From contig JAWQRN010000572.1 in the NCBI GenBank assembly GCA_033557685.1, positions 1-28,305 on the forward strand: DNA of 28,305 nt. The letters run 5' to 3'. Position 1 is the first letter of the stretch; every line of letters starts with the position of its first letter. Shown one piece after another: positions 10,835-22,369 of this stretch. The translations under genes were made by a program, and so were the position numbers. This stretch comes from Sperchopsis tessellata. Lineage: Eukaryota; Arthropoda; Insecta; Coleoptera; Hydrophilidae. The notes under the pieces are model-generated. The model was not told the origin of the DNA. It saw nothing but the letters and a program-made list of their open reading frames with translations, and did not search any database.

Positions 10835-13800
10835 ATTTATGGTATTAAACACACAGACAACGTAAAATTTGTAGAAGTAGTGTATAAGTTCATTAAATAT
10901 TGTATACTTGTATAATTCTTGCCATTATTTTGACATTTTCATAGCCTTCTTAAGTGCCCCTCCACTTGCACTATACTTGCCGCTGCCGTGACAATACGGT
11001 CTTGAAAAATGTGTTCAAAAATAGCTTAAATACGGTGAATGTTCTTGAAAACAAACTAGCACACATGCAAATTGCATCCTGGTAGTTCCTTGAATTTGTT
11101 CAATTATTGTGGCCTTATTTTAAGGACATTTTTCGCGGCTACTGCTATTTGCTATAATTTTATACAACAAGATACGTATTTCCGATAAATTTTGGATTAT
11201 CATGCTTAAAAATTGACCTTTGGCAAACATTTGTTTTAAAATGTGTATTCACATAAAACATGTACTTATCTACTTGACTTCCACTTAGATTATTTTTAGT
11301 TTTAGCTTTAAAAATCCACCATTTATTAAAAGGCCTAAACCATTGAATAATAATACATTTTTAGAAAATTTTATTAACAAAAAATTAAGGGTTATTCTGT
11401 TAAAAAAACGTCCAGATTGTTGAACTAATTTGGAAAATACGACTTCTGACGAGTCCAGTTTGAAATATTTAACTAGTAACATTTAGAACCTAGTCTTTCA
11501 GGTTATAATTCTTATTTGCTTTTTGTTCTATACATTGGAATGCTATTTTCCTCCATCTCCAACAAAGATTTTCTTTCATTTACCTTCATTATTTTGGCAC
11601 ATTGTGCCCTATAATTATGTGACATACATTAGGTCAGCACTATTGTTCCCTCGTTGCTAATCTCGTAGACTGTACAGCCTCTACACATATATTATACTCA
11701 TTTACAATAACCCATTAAATGATAGGAATGACCATACTTTGAAGCTAAGTTATATAACATAACAGGCCAATAAATAACAAACTCTGCTTTGTCTAAATTA
11801 CTTTCTTTAAAATTTTGCTCAATTCTTTTCCACAATTTCTTGTTTTCTTTATTGTTCGGCTACAATCCATCTCATATCAGATAACATTGAAATGTAAGAC
11901 AGTAATATTCAAATTTCATGTTTATCTTTTGAATAACTCATATGTTAGTCTTCTGCTAGTCTGGCAAGCCCTTGTTTTTGTAACTCCATTATGTATTATT
12001 CTTTTTGCTTCTATTTTTCTCATTGATCTTATAGTGTGTATTTTTTTACGTTTCTAGTGTTGTGTTCATCAATCTTTAATATTAATCATATTTCTTCGTC
12101 TTCTATTTACCTTAGTTTATGCTACACATATTTGCTGTCCTGTACCTAAATTATGATGTAGGCTATATGTATAATTTATCATTTTGTTTGTTGGAGTTGG
12201 TTTAATTGTCTTACTGCCAGTTCCACATAGGCCAATTGTTCTTTATGACTTCTTAAATCATTTGGGCTTTAGGTAGAATATATCTACTTTCAAATCATTC
12301 CCACATGTGTACTCAGACTATCATTTACGCTATTTATGTATACCTTCTTCTAGGAAAGTCAGTCTATTTTTCTATGATTATACAGTTATTGCGAGTTCTA
12401 CCTATATAAATTATATAGCAGTTATTTTCATTGAGAGTTAACTTATTAGTATTTATCCATCTTATCAGTATTTCTAAGTGTTTCATTTCAATCTGCTTTC
12501 ATTTTAGTTGATAAGTTATTGATGTACAGGTATGATCATAATGTGGGTGGTTTTGATACATTCCCCCCTTCTTCTACTCTGTAATACTGGCTTCTTTCCC
12601 CCAATTAATCCTCAAGCATTTATAATGCTTTACAGACTATTCCAATTTAATACACTTTTTAAGTAATATAGCTTGGTAAACTGTTGAAAGCCTATTTATA
12701 GAGATCAGTATGTGAGCACAAATAGCGCATGCATTATATAAAAGTAGTAGAAGATATGAAAACTCTATCACAATGTAGTTAAGAAGTTTGGGCAATATAA
12801 TCTTCCAAATATAACATTGCGCACCCAGTTCTTTGGTCCGTCATAGTTACTTACATAATAGCCCAGCAATAGTAGCTAATGGAGAGTTACATCTCCGGAT
12901 ATCTGCGAAACGATAAGTTATAATAATGTAAGCACAGTAAAGATTGTAAAAACAAGCTAGACTTTTTATCATAAACCTCGATTAAACTTTTGGTGGCACA
13001 TCACACGTGCCAAATGGCGGTTACCTGTTAAGCAGTGCCCTCCTTGGTCAGTACATGGATAGACAGCTTTTCCACCCTCACATGCTAAAAAAGTGGGCTT
13101 TGTGTGTAGAATTTAAGATGAAAAATGCAATAATAATCTATACCTACCTGTTTAGGACCTTCACAGCAAAATTGCTGATACAATATATTTTGGCTGTTTT
13201 TGAAGAACCTGGTTTTAAGACTTACTTCGAGTTAATGTCCCCCCAAGGAACGATACTATCGACACATTTATTTCTCTTTATTACTTGTCTGGGAATATTA
13301 TGATGATTCTTATATCTAAATTAATCCGTTAATAATGAGCAGAGTTCATTAAGTCACAAAAGCCTTATGTTGAAAACCAAGGAAGTTGTTGGAACCTGCT
13401 GATTATATAAAGATAGTCTTCGATTTGTTCCCTCCTTTAGAGGATGTTGCCCACAGGGTCCAGGTTTCAAGTATAATTTATTTTGGACTGTTCCAATATG
13501 TTCTATTTTATAGAATTTTAGAAGTGTAGCTTCAAAGAATAAATAATTTGTATGCTTCAAAAGAGTTATTAAGTCATTAAAAGTGTAATAACAAATTGGT
13601 CCTTTTTCAAAAACATGGATTTTGTTGAGAGTTTTTGTTTGTCTAATATGTAGATCAATGGTTACTACTACTTCATTAAGTATATTCTTGTAGGATTGTT
13701 AATTTATCCTAAAGTGGCCACAATACTGTAACTTCAAATGTTATTAACTAGTACAAATCAAGTGGCACAGTCTAAATTGTATTAACTTTATTTGAGTATG

Positions 13801-15302
13801 GCTTAAATTCTGTACAATCTCGATTCTGTGCATACAGAATAATGATAACCATATATAAGCAAGCATAAGTAAAATAATAAATCAGATATATTCAAATATA
13901 TTATAATACAATTACTTTATGGATAAATAGAATCCATACAGACAATATTAGTATTTTCAATTTAAAACTTACTGTACAACAACCACCTTACTACATTGTA
14001 CATCTACTAAATTATACGAATGTAGAATAAAATTATCGTTCATCTAAATTTCATCCATACGATCAATGTACAAAATTTACATGAGCGGTAATATAATAAT
14101 AAATTTAATATAATCTATTTTATTGCGTATGCGGAGCAAGACTCTTAATTATTGGACCGTTTTGTTTAAAAAAAGAAATAGAATTATTTTTAGTAAAATC
14201 TAAACATCAAGTTCGGATTTTCAACAAAATTTACTAAAGTCATGCCCCACATGCTGTCTGAAATTGAAATATGTTTCAAAACGATAACAATCGCAAATTT
14301 AAAGCTGCATTTCAGGAATTGATTAAAAAAATTAACTAAGAATCACATGTCAAGAAATTCACCGTTAAATTAAAAGGAAACGTAATAATAGAAAACATTT
14401 TAATATAATTTAAACTATCAATTTGCATATTACAAAACATACTTAATAACAAAAACAAAGAAAAAGCAAAATGATATTGGAAAAACAGCTATTTTAATAT
14501 AAAAATAATTTGTTCATTTGAAAATAAGTCTGAAAAACTTATATAATAATCGTGAGTTTGTAATACAAATATGTAATAAAAATACTTATCACAAAACTCT
14601 AGCTAAATATCTACAATTAAAAAATGCACTATTATATTTTACCTTATAAAAAAAATATACACCACATATTTCGAAACATATTTCGTTTCAAAGAAGTAAA
14701 CACTAATAAAGTACATATAGTTTATTTTTTGGGATGGGCTAAACCGATTTCTGCAGCAAAGTACCAATTTTTTTATCAAAATCCTGACCTAAAATTATTC
14801 AGAATCGGTAAACCCGTGATAGAAGATTGTCAAAGTAAGGTTAAAACACTATGTATCTCACTGGTTATTAAAATTATATCAAAAATAGACATACGCTTTA
14901 AACAAGAAACTACACTTTATGCAACAAACAATTTTTCTTCAAAAGCTGAAAAGATATAATATGCAAGCCCTCTATGTCTTACAAAGATCATATAAAAATG
15001 TTTTTAACCTGAAATTTGACAATCCTGAATGTAGTATGTATAATTCCTATGGTACCGTCAAGGGTTGGACGACTTGCAGGAAATGTACACATTGCTTTTA
15101 TTGTTACGAAAGTAACACTATCAACTAAGTTTCCTGAAAGTTGCCAAAGGGTGACAGGGCATAACCAAACGTAGATGTGACAGACAGTTCGTAACGATGT
15201 TAAAGAGAAGGGCGTATATTATTACACTGATATATCACTATAGCGCTACAGCGCCAGTCCAATCGCGTAAAGAGCAGGCTCATGCCCTCTCGTTGGAATC
15301 CA
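10835..15302. other. Intergenic DNA between the coiled-coil gene and Rab5, including the Rab5 3' UTR
   Basis: It should contain the 5' UTR and promoter of the coiled-coil gene (right of 10834; a more GC-rich patch lies at about 10950-11010) and the Rab5 3' UTR (left of 15302). Several minus-strand AATAAA words occur, so no poly(A) site can be chosen by eye. Open frames at 11285-11482, 11815-12057, 13007-13303 and 14624-15128 are low-complexity and unlike any family I know; I regard them as chance. One weak LINE scrap is listed separately. Confidence 0.6.
12335..12560 (-). pseudogene. Possible LINE RT scrap (weak)
   Basis: Minus-strand reading LEILIRWINTNKLTLNENNC YIIYIGRTRNN resembles the RT block after the catalytic box (W, then N-K-L-x-L-N, then a Y-I-x-Y strand). 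A preceding LYINNLS resembles the LYINDL strand. No catalytic Asp pair is visible and stops are frequent. Chance similarity in AT-rich DNA remains possible. Confidence 0.35.
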
Positions 15303-15415
15303 TCACTTGCAACAATTTCCGGCAGTCTTGGCTCCTTGATCACCTTCCGCTAATCGCCTGCCTTGGCTGCTACCTCCTGAACCCGTTGATTGTTCATTTT
15401 TAGGGAGTTTTTTAG
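15303..15415 (-). CDS. Rab5: Rab5 GTPase, last coding exon (hypervariable tail and prenylation motif)
   Basis: After the acceptor attgcag the exon gives two bases completing an alanine codon, then KKLPKNEQSTGSGG, a Ser/Gly/Gln-rich hypervariable tail, and GNCCK with a TGA stop at 15303-15305. KKLPKNE is the characteristic junction between the last helix of the Rab5 G domain and the tail. The paired cysteines (CCX-type end) are where Rab geranylgeranyl transferase attaches two lipids that hold Rab5 on early endosome membranes. The preceding exon at 22370 ends with the first base of the alanine codon (ATA G), so the splice restores IAKKLPKNE exactly. The exon is only 113 bases, so it is easily missed. 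The 3' UTR runs leftward from 15302; I could not choose its poly(A) site. Confidence 0.95.
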
Positions 15416-16448
15416 CTGCAATAAAATAAAACCTTTTATTATAATCATGAATGACATGGAATAAAAAAATAGTTATTACTGCAAAAATCTATTTGTAATC
15501 ACTCACCCAAAAAAAGAACATCTTTTTACAAAAAAAAAGTGATTTACAAGTTAATTACTTAATGAAAGTTTATAATATACTAGGTTCCCCTTTAAACTAC
15601 AATAAAAAAGGACACAGTTTATATAAAATTTATTAAAGATGTACCTGATATATTATAAATTTTGATCAAGTGTAAAAGTAAAAAATAGCTGCACCTGTCT
15701 AATTATACAGTAGCAATGAATGACTACCAAATTTCATTGAAATACCTTTATAAATAAAGCCATAGTTTTGATAATAAGTTTTCATGGCAAATCATATGAC
15801 TTACTTTAGTGCGAATACCCCCTTAATATAACGGATATCCTATAATTTAGTAAACAAATTTAGCAGAATCAAATCTTTACAGTATGATTTTTCAACTAAA
15901 AACAACTCTGAAGAAGTCAATATTTGTACAAATTATATCATTTGAGTCCAATAGCAATACAATGTAAATATATATAGAAAAAAACGAAGAGCTAGACAAC
16001 ATTGTTTTATATGAGCAAATATTAGCTGATAAGATTATACACTATTTTTTAAGTTGTACAATAGAGTAAACAGCTTGAATAATGTGGGAAAATATTTATA
16101 CAAGAGATTTTAGAATTTAAGCCATTTTTATGGTATTTAACATTACTTTCTTACTTTTACATTGCTATAAATGGATCGACTTGGGACATTTGTTGATAGA
16201 AGAATCAAAATATTAGAATATGAGTTAATTTCACATAATGTCTTCATATAATATATTTTGTTTTACATTCTTCATTATCGATTGAGCCTACCACCTGATG
16301 ATCCATTATCAATGTTTACATTGCTTGAAACATTTATTTATATTGAACAATAAAGTATTCCTTGTGAAATGGGTATAATATAGTATAAAATAAACATTAT
16401 ATTCAATTTTCAAAAATATTTACATTATATATAAATATTTTATTTCTT

Positions 16449-16670
16449 GACTAGCTTGACTTGTGAGAGTTACATGTTATTCTATTATTAGAACTTTTTA
16501 GAGCTGGTCGGCTCCTACATCTAGCACTTTTCAGAGCTACATTAGCACTTTTCAGAGCCACATTAGCACTTTTAAGAGCTACATGTCTTGACAATGTCCC
16601 CTGCAACAGTGGACAAAACGTCGACAAAAACAAAAGCCAACACACATCTCCCAGAAAACCTGAAGATATT
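16449..16670 (+). repeat. Repeat R3: copy of the R family with 21-bp minisatellite
   Basis: It begins GACTAGCTTGACTTGTGAG and includes AGAGCTGGTCGG, three 21-bp units, GTCTTGACAATGTCCCCTGC, AACAGTGGACAAAACGTCG, AAAGCCAACACACA and AGAAAACCTGAAGATATT. The same order appears, reversed, in R4 (17737-17985) and, degenerate, in R5. Nothing codes here; the minus-strand frame of 64 codons is just the minisatellite read through. Confidence 0.85.
16522..16584. repeat. Three-unit 21-bp minisatellite
   Basis: Units 16522-16542, 16543-16563 and 16564-16584, consensus TAGCACTTTTCAGAGCTACAT read in two parts (TAGCACTTTTC and AGAGCTACAT), differ from one another by one or two bases. Related single units occur in R4 (CTGAAAAGTGCTAG and neighbours) and R5. 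Confidence 0.92.
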
Positions 16671-17736
16671 GTAAAAACACATTACTGACAAAAACATATT
16701 TTTGTCAAATGTATTAAAAAATAATTGATTTTGCAATGCAAAATGCTTAAAAAAACACCAAAATCCACCGTCATTTCTATAAAACAAATAACTACAATAA
16801 TTTGAAAACGGTACTTTTAAGTACACGAACAGCAGAATGCACATAAATTTTCTCAGAAGCTGCTCATGTATACGTTTAGTGATATCACGAAATAAACTAT
16901 TTGAGAAGGAAATATAAATTTTTTATTATAAAATTAATATGTAACTATGACAATATCAAACTTAACAATTTATAGCTAACTAAGCAAATAAAACTGCAAA
17001 AACAGCCATTCATAAAAAATATATTATTTCATGCAGAGTAAAATTCTCTATTTCAAAGCCTACATGATCAAATAAGATGTGTTTAAAAGTTCTTTTTAGG
17101 AGTATTCTGATTTTACAATATTCACATGCTTCCATATCATACATAACATTTAACTTTAAAGAAGAAAATAATGTTCCATCCAATAATGCATGCAAATAGA
17201 ATGAATTTTTAGGAATAATGGCGTTTTCTTAATTTACAAATATATAAAAATATACTGGGTGTATATGGGAAATAAAAATAGTGAATGAAATATATACAAA
17301 TTGCTACACAATGGACTCCACCTATAAATGGACTCTCTTATAATAGACGAATTCCATGAATCCTGGATATAATAATAGACGTTAGCCTAAAAATCGATAT
17401 TCTGGTATATTATACACAGTCATTTGGTACATACCCTAAATTCCTCCTATACAAATTGAGTTGACAAACATGTGTTTTCTATTAAGATCACATTTGCATT
17501 TTTACACCAAAAATTGACACATGCAGGTGTTTTCCCGTTAAGTGTTGTAATATTGTCTGATAGCAGTTTTTTTTAACGTATTTTTGATTAAAAAGTACAT
17601 ATTATACATATTTTTGTTTAATTTTTCAATGCATTTATCCTCTTAATGTATGTATTTAATTTATATTCTCATAAATTATCTTGGTCCCTTGAAGTTTAGT
17701 ACAAGACGAATAATAATATTCTTAATTCAGTACGTA

Positions 17737-17985
17737 GACTTCCACGGCCACAGTAAATATCTTCAGGTTTTCCGGGGGATAACCGTGTGTTAGCTTTTGG
17801 TTTTGCCGATGTTTCGTCCGTCGTTGCAGGGGACATTATCAAGACATGTACCTCTTAAAAGTGCTAATTAAACATTGCCATGTAGCTCTGAAAAGTGCTA
17901 GCTGTATGTGCCGACCAGCTCTAAAATGTGCTAATAATAGAATAACATGTGGCTCTCACCAGTGCTAGTCATGTTTGTTGCACTG
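17737..17985 (-). repeat. Repeat R4: inverted copy of R3
   Basis: Read on the minus strand it follows the order of R3: CTAGCACTGGTGAGAGCC, TTCTATTATTAGCACATTTT, GAGCTGGTCGGCA, minisatellite-like units, GTCTTGATAATGTCCCC, ACGGACGAAACATC, AAAGCTAACACACGG, GAAAACCTGAAGATATTTAC and GCCGTGGAAGTC. It lies 1.07 kb from R3 with the same ends facing each other. Confidence 0.85.
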
Positions 17986-18103
17986 AAATAATATATGGGG
18001 TTGAACTACTTCAAGCACTCTAGATACTTGACACTTCAACATAGTTCGATGCAAAATTGCAACGAGACCGGTTGCATTTTGTGAGTTTAAGATAACCCTT
18101 AAA

Positions 18104-18446
18104 ATGGAGAACTAAAATGAAGATTATCAACAACTCATGTTTTTTTGTTTTAAAAAAGATAAGAAAGCAGCGGAAACTTGCCGGAAGATATGTGCTGCAT
18201 ACAGTGAGGATGGTGTTATGGAACGTGTGTGCTGGAAGTGGTTTTCAAGATTTTGATTGGGAAATTCATCGGTTCAAGACGCACCTTGCTCTGGTTGGTC
18301 AACTGAGATTATCAGCGACAAAGTGAAGGAGTTAGTTGATATCAACCTCCGTTATACGACCAGGGAGATCACAGATATTCTCCAAATATTCAAATCGAGT
18401 GTTGAAAACCATCTGCATCTACTTGGCTACATCAGCAGGTACGATT
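18104..18446 (+). pseudogene. Mariner (irritans-type) transposase relic M3, N-terminal half
   Basis: One continuous frame from ATG at 18104 encodes the DNA-binding half of a mariner transposase: FKKDKKAAETCRKICAAYSE, a first helix-turn-helix ending in CWKWFSRF, then QDAPCSGW where such proteins have the AP-R-SGRP linker, ISDKVKELVDINLRYTTREI as the second helix-turn-helix, and SSVENHLHLLGYISRYD. Only two nonsense changes break it (TAA as codon 4, probably from CAA, and TGA after FSRF, probably from CGA), with no frameshift, so it is less decayed than its neighbours. The catalytic half is absent; immediately downstream is unrelated Tc1-like sequence. No terminal repeat could be identified with certainty upstream. 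Confidence 0.88.
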
Positions 18447-18509
18447 TTATTTTTACTTTAAAAAACTTTGTTAAAATATGTATGTATAAAGTGGTATAAA
18501 CGTTTTATA

Positions 18510-19281
18510 ATGGCTGCAAGAAGACACTTATCTCTTCAAGAAAGAAAATTTAATGAACGATTACTGATGATGCGAATCAAGAAACATGTGCCAACGCTTT
18601 GGTATCTGTTGTTTCACGTCTTATTGCAAAAAGGGGGAACAATTCATCGCAAAATTGGAAGTGATCCACCACAAAAAACTGATAATCATTATAAGGAAAA
18701 GTAAAGATCCAAAATTATCTGCCCCTCAAATTCATCAATTGGGCAAAATTTAAGCAGTAAAACAATTCAAAGATATCTCTTGGAGCAGAACCTTTTGAGC
18801 AAGACTAGCTAAGAGGTCGCTGATTTCGAAGAAAAATCGACGAGCACGTGTTGAATTTGCTAGGAATAAGTCAGCTGGAAACCAGAGAGATGATATATTG
18901 TTATATTTAGCGATGAAACTTAAGTTAATATGGCAAATAACAATGGGAAATTGTTTACTGGATGACCTAAGCACAAAAAATTTCATCCTATCCAGGTTGG
19001 ATGCTGTTTCTCTCATTTTGGAATGGGTCCATTAAAACATATCTGTCAACGATGGCAGGGCCTATGTACAAGGATATTTTAGAAACTTAGTTGTTACCTT
19101 ATGCTAAAGATTACAACCCGAAGAACATTAGTTCTATTATAAATATTGCTCTGTAAATAATGATGAAATATTTAGGAAATTTCAACATGTATGTAGTAGT
19201 ATTTCACTAGATGCAATTGACAAATATATCCCTTCAATGCCTCACAGATGCGGTGAAGTCATTCGCCAAAATGGCTATTAA
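18510..19281 (+). pseudogene. Tc1-like transposase relic
   Basis: Plus-strand pieces in several frames keep the order of a Tc1-family transposase: MAARRHLSLQERKFNERLL at the N-terminus, RKSKDPKLSAPQIHQ and SSKTIQRYLLEQNLLSKTS (bipartite DNA-binding domain), ISKKNRRARVEFARNKSA, IVIFSDET (first catalytic Asp), FHPIQVGCCFSHFGMGPLK, MAGPMYKDIL and LLPYAKDYNPKN. The segment with the second Asp and the last Glu or Asp is lost, and the C-terminal end resumes as DKYIPSMPHRCGEVIRQNGY followed by a stop at 19279-19281. At least four frameshifts and several stops make it a fossil. It abuts mariner relic M3, but there is no sign that one was inserted into the other with a preserved second half. Confidence 0.85.
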
Positions 19282-20476
19282 CAGAACATTATTTTTGTGA
19301 ATTTTATTTCTGTTCCTAAAAGTTTGTCACATGAACTAATTACTAACAAAATAATTTTTTTTTTCAATTTCCAATTATGAACTTAAAACTATTAAGTAAC
19401 TGGAATTATATAATTGTTTTAATAATAGAAAATAAAATATGAAATTATTTTTTCCGGTACTGTATATATGTATCAACATGCTTAAATAAATAGATATATC
19501 TGAACATAATATGTCGGAGAAATATTTTAACAATGGTAATAACATACACTTTAGATCTGACAATGGTATTGCAATATACAGCAAAATATGTCAGAATAGC
19601 AACATAAAATCTATCAACCTAAATCTATTAAAAAAGATGTTGCAAGTAAACAAATCTGTGAATAATTTTAGTGACAGCTAACTGATCCTTCACTTACAAT
19701 TGTGTTATAATATATAACAAGTGTCAACATACTATTTTTAGAATATTGATTGCAAGATAATCCCATTAGTTTAAAATATACATTTCAAGATATTTATAGA
19801 CTAACCTTCTGTTGTCGAGACAATAACATTGAAAAAATCATATGCATTACTCATATTTTAATCAAGATTAAGGATATGCGTCAATCATTACTCAACAGCA
19901 AAGCTGGGTTTACGATGTATGTAAAAGTTAGAACCAATGGGGAAGCTTTTTTCATAAGCAGATTCATGATATGTATTTACAATACAATAATAAAAATGTA
20001 TTTCTTTTATTCAGCTTTGCAATTTACATATTAACCAAAGTACAAACAGAATCAAGGCAATAATTACGCAAAGATGGATCGTTTCCATCACGTACTAATT
20101 ACAGTCTCTTAAAACATTTTGACTCTACACACTTTTTCAACTGTTGTGGATGATTATTATACAACTTTAAACCATTATGGAACAAGTTCTTGTGACCACA
20201 GCTCGTGGACACTGTTCAAATATAAAAGTCCTGCCTAGATCTGGTATTTTGTTCATATACGTCCGAAACACTTGAAAATATATTATACATCAAAATCACA
20301 TGCAAACCTTGATTCTGCTGTTTAAAAGGTTCTCAATTTCAGTTTCATTTAGCATAAACAGTATAGTCGAGTAAAACTCCAGATATAAATGAACAGTTGT
20401 GTTTCAAATAATTCTTCTTAGCTAGGTACTGAGATTTCGGCACAAATATCCCAGGAGGATAATTTTCTTAGTAAAT

Positions 20477-20860
20477 TTATGTTATATAACTACAATGTTT
20501 CGAAAAATTGAAATGCTCATCAATAAGTACTCCCAAATATGTTATTTTCTGACCTTGATCTAGTGTTTCACCATATACACTTACTCCAATGTCACTATCA
20601 ACATTAATTAAAATGGATTTGCTGCTTATCAGGATATACTTTGTTTTCTCCAAACAGATATTCAACCTGTTGCAAGTCCGCCACTCCTGAACTCTCTACA
20701 GAACATGATTTATAAACACCAACTACTGCATCTGTCATTTTTCCACAAAATATTTGTTATTACAATATCATCAATAAACAGTTGCATGCTAAATCTACTG
20801 ATATGATTCACAATATCATTCACATATAGGACAAATAAACTTTCCGATAATCATGTTATA
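20477..20860 (-). pseudogene. LINE RT relic C (palm and thumb)
   Basis: Minus-strand reading SLFVLYVNDIVNHISRF, then MQLFIDDIVIT (catalytic box with FIDD for FADD) at about 20760-20800, then, after a frameshift, VQEWRTCNRLNICLEKTKYI and finally ITYLGVLIDEHFNFSKH (thumb motif YLGVLID). Order and spacing match a Jockey/CR1-group reverse transcriptase. Both ends are lost in AT-rich sequence. Confidence 0.87.
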
Positions 20861-21189
20861 TGTGACCAATACTACACTATTTTTCAGCTTGCTGTGTGCT
20901 AACTCGAACATGCTGATTTCAATTTATTCAAAAAAGGCATTAAATAAATTTATGTTTTGGCAAAGATGAAATAAAAAGTGTGTCGATGCAGACGTGTTTT
21001 GTGGTATTTGTAAACACTTTTTAAAAATGTCAAATTCGAATCACAATATTCTTACTATTCACCAAGTCTAAATTATTTTGATAAAATGTATTATAACCAC
21101 AATTACTGAACAATAGAAACAATGTTCTATGTGTATGAAACTTTATGAGTATGAAGTCTTAAGAAGGCCAAATAACATAGTCCATGTTG

Positions 21190-21375
21190 CTACCATTTGT
21201 CAATTGTCAGTATTCAAGTCTTACATGGTAATTCTCATACAGCAAAGTAATCATTTTTATGAACTTTGGAGGGAAATCTTATTTTCTAAGAATTCGTTAC
21301 ATCCCTATTCTATCTAACCTATCAAAGATCTTCTGGAAGTCAATGAAACCCAAGTGAACTTCCCATTGAGGATCC
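21190..21375 (-). pseudogene. LINE RT relic D (different LINE type)
   Basis: Minus-strand reading VHLGFIDFQKIFDRLDR, a stop, RILRK, a stop, then DFPPKFIKMITLLYENYHVR. This is the RT palm strand with the first catalytic Asp (x-IDF-x-K-x-FD) followed by the helix that in many LINEs reads PxKxIxxIxxLY. The sequence resembles RTE- or R1-like RTs more than relics A to C, so it is probably another family. It is short and flanked by unreadable DNA. Confidence 0.7.
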
Positions 21376-21688
21376 AATCTTTGGAATGATTCAAAGTGCA
21401 AATGTGATTGAAGCAAGCTTTACCTAGATTAAGTCGTGCACAACTTTATTCTAACTTCTTCAACATCAACCATAATTCTATCTAGGTAGTGGTGGACTAA
21501 AAAGTTATTTTCGTAAAGGGCGTCAAAATTTGAGGTTAATTTTTAAATTAAAAAAAAAAAATATACTTTCAATGTTCAAATATTTTTATTGAAAATGAAA
21601 GTAGAAACATGGAAGTTTAATAATGGAAAACGATATCCTCTCTGAATGCCTCCAATCTTTTGTTAAAAGCTTCGATAAAATTTTGGCA

Positions 21689-21793
21689 TTTATTACTGTA
21701 AATGGAGCTCGATATCGAACTATGATTAAAAACTTATTATGTGATGAATTGGAAGGCATGCAACTTCTATGTCTCCACTTTCATTTTCAATAA
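21689..21793 (+). pseudogene. Scrap of a Tc/mariner-superfamily transposase
   Basis: A 34-codon open stretch, FITVNGARYRTMIKN then LLCDELEGMQLLCLHF, closes with TAA. The pattern V-T-V-N-x-x-R-Y-x-x-M-I-x-x-F/L-x-x-x-L-E is the segment just ahead of the second catalytic Asp in one insect group of DDE transposases that is neither M1 nor M3. The Asp itself is not retained. Identification rests on this one motif. Confidence 0.55.
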
Positions 21794-22369
21794 AACCAAA
21801 CCAAATATTCAAAGTATTTAACTTTTTTATTACGAATTTAAAAATTTAACTCTAATTTTGACACCATTTATAAGTTTCAGCAAAAGAATCGATTTATGTA
21901 GATGACACGGCATGGCAAGTAACACAAAACAACCATTGAAAGAAAAAGCTGTTCTATATTTTAGTTTCCGCTTCTGCTCATTAATATAAGTTGTGCTAAA
22001 CCTAATAAAAAGGTGTTGTATTTTTGCCTAGCAGCAGTAAACACATAATTATTTCATTTTGTTTTGGGTTTTAATGAATCACAGTTGTTGGCTAGCTGCT
22101 TGATAAACTTGTCATAAAACAGCAATTATACGTCAACTACAGTTTTTATACTTGCAATTAAAACCATAAACTGAGTCCAATTTTATTATTGTTTGCAAAA
22201 AAAAAATGAGGTGGGTTCAGTTTAACGTGGTTTCCCTTTAATTATTTATTTTGAATTATATTTCTCATAATTTAAATATGGTCCAATACAACAATATTAT
22301 ATAACTAATTTATATTAAAATAACAGGAAAACTAAGATTTAATAAAAAAATTATATGAATCCAGCTTAC

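Larger units (their letters stand above)
15416..22369 (-). other. Last Rab5 intron (6954 bases)
   Basis: Phase-1 GT-AG intron (gtaagc donor, attgcag acceptor). It contains repeats R3 and R4 in inverted orientation, mariner and Tc1 relics, two LINE reverse-transcriptase scraps and a DDE transposase scrap. The sub-stretches 15416-16448, 16671-17736, 19282-20476 and 21794-22369 are AT-rich and show nothing I can read. Confidence 0.85.

Noticed and set aside
10835..10852. A GTG at 10852 as start of the coiled-coil protein
   Set aside because: GTG starts are not expected in insect nuclear genes; the ATG at 10834 has a good context.
11285..12057. Frames at 11285-11482 (minus) and 11815-12057 (plus) as possible genes
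   Set aside because: Leu/Ile/Phe/Lys-rich translations typical of AT-rich non-coding DNA; no supporting motif or splice structure.
13007..13303. Plus-strand 98-codon frame in slightly GC-richer DNA
   Set aside because: No motif, no splice context and no recognisable family; composition alone explains its length.
14624..15128. Two overlapping plus-strand frames near the Rab5 last exon
   Set aside because: They lie antisense to the expected Rab5 3' UTR and are AT-rich, low-complexity and unlike known proteins.
16451..16645. Repetitive minus-strand frame with NVALKSA repeats
   Set aside because: It is the 21-bp minisatellite of R3 read through in one frame; 21 is divisible by three, so the frame stays open without coding.
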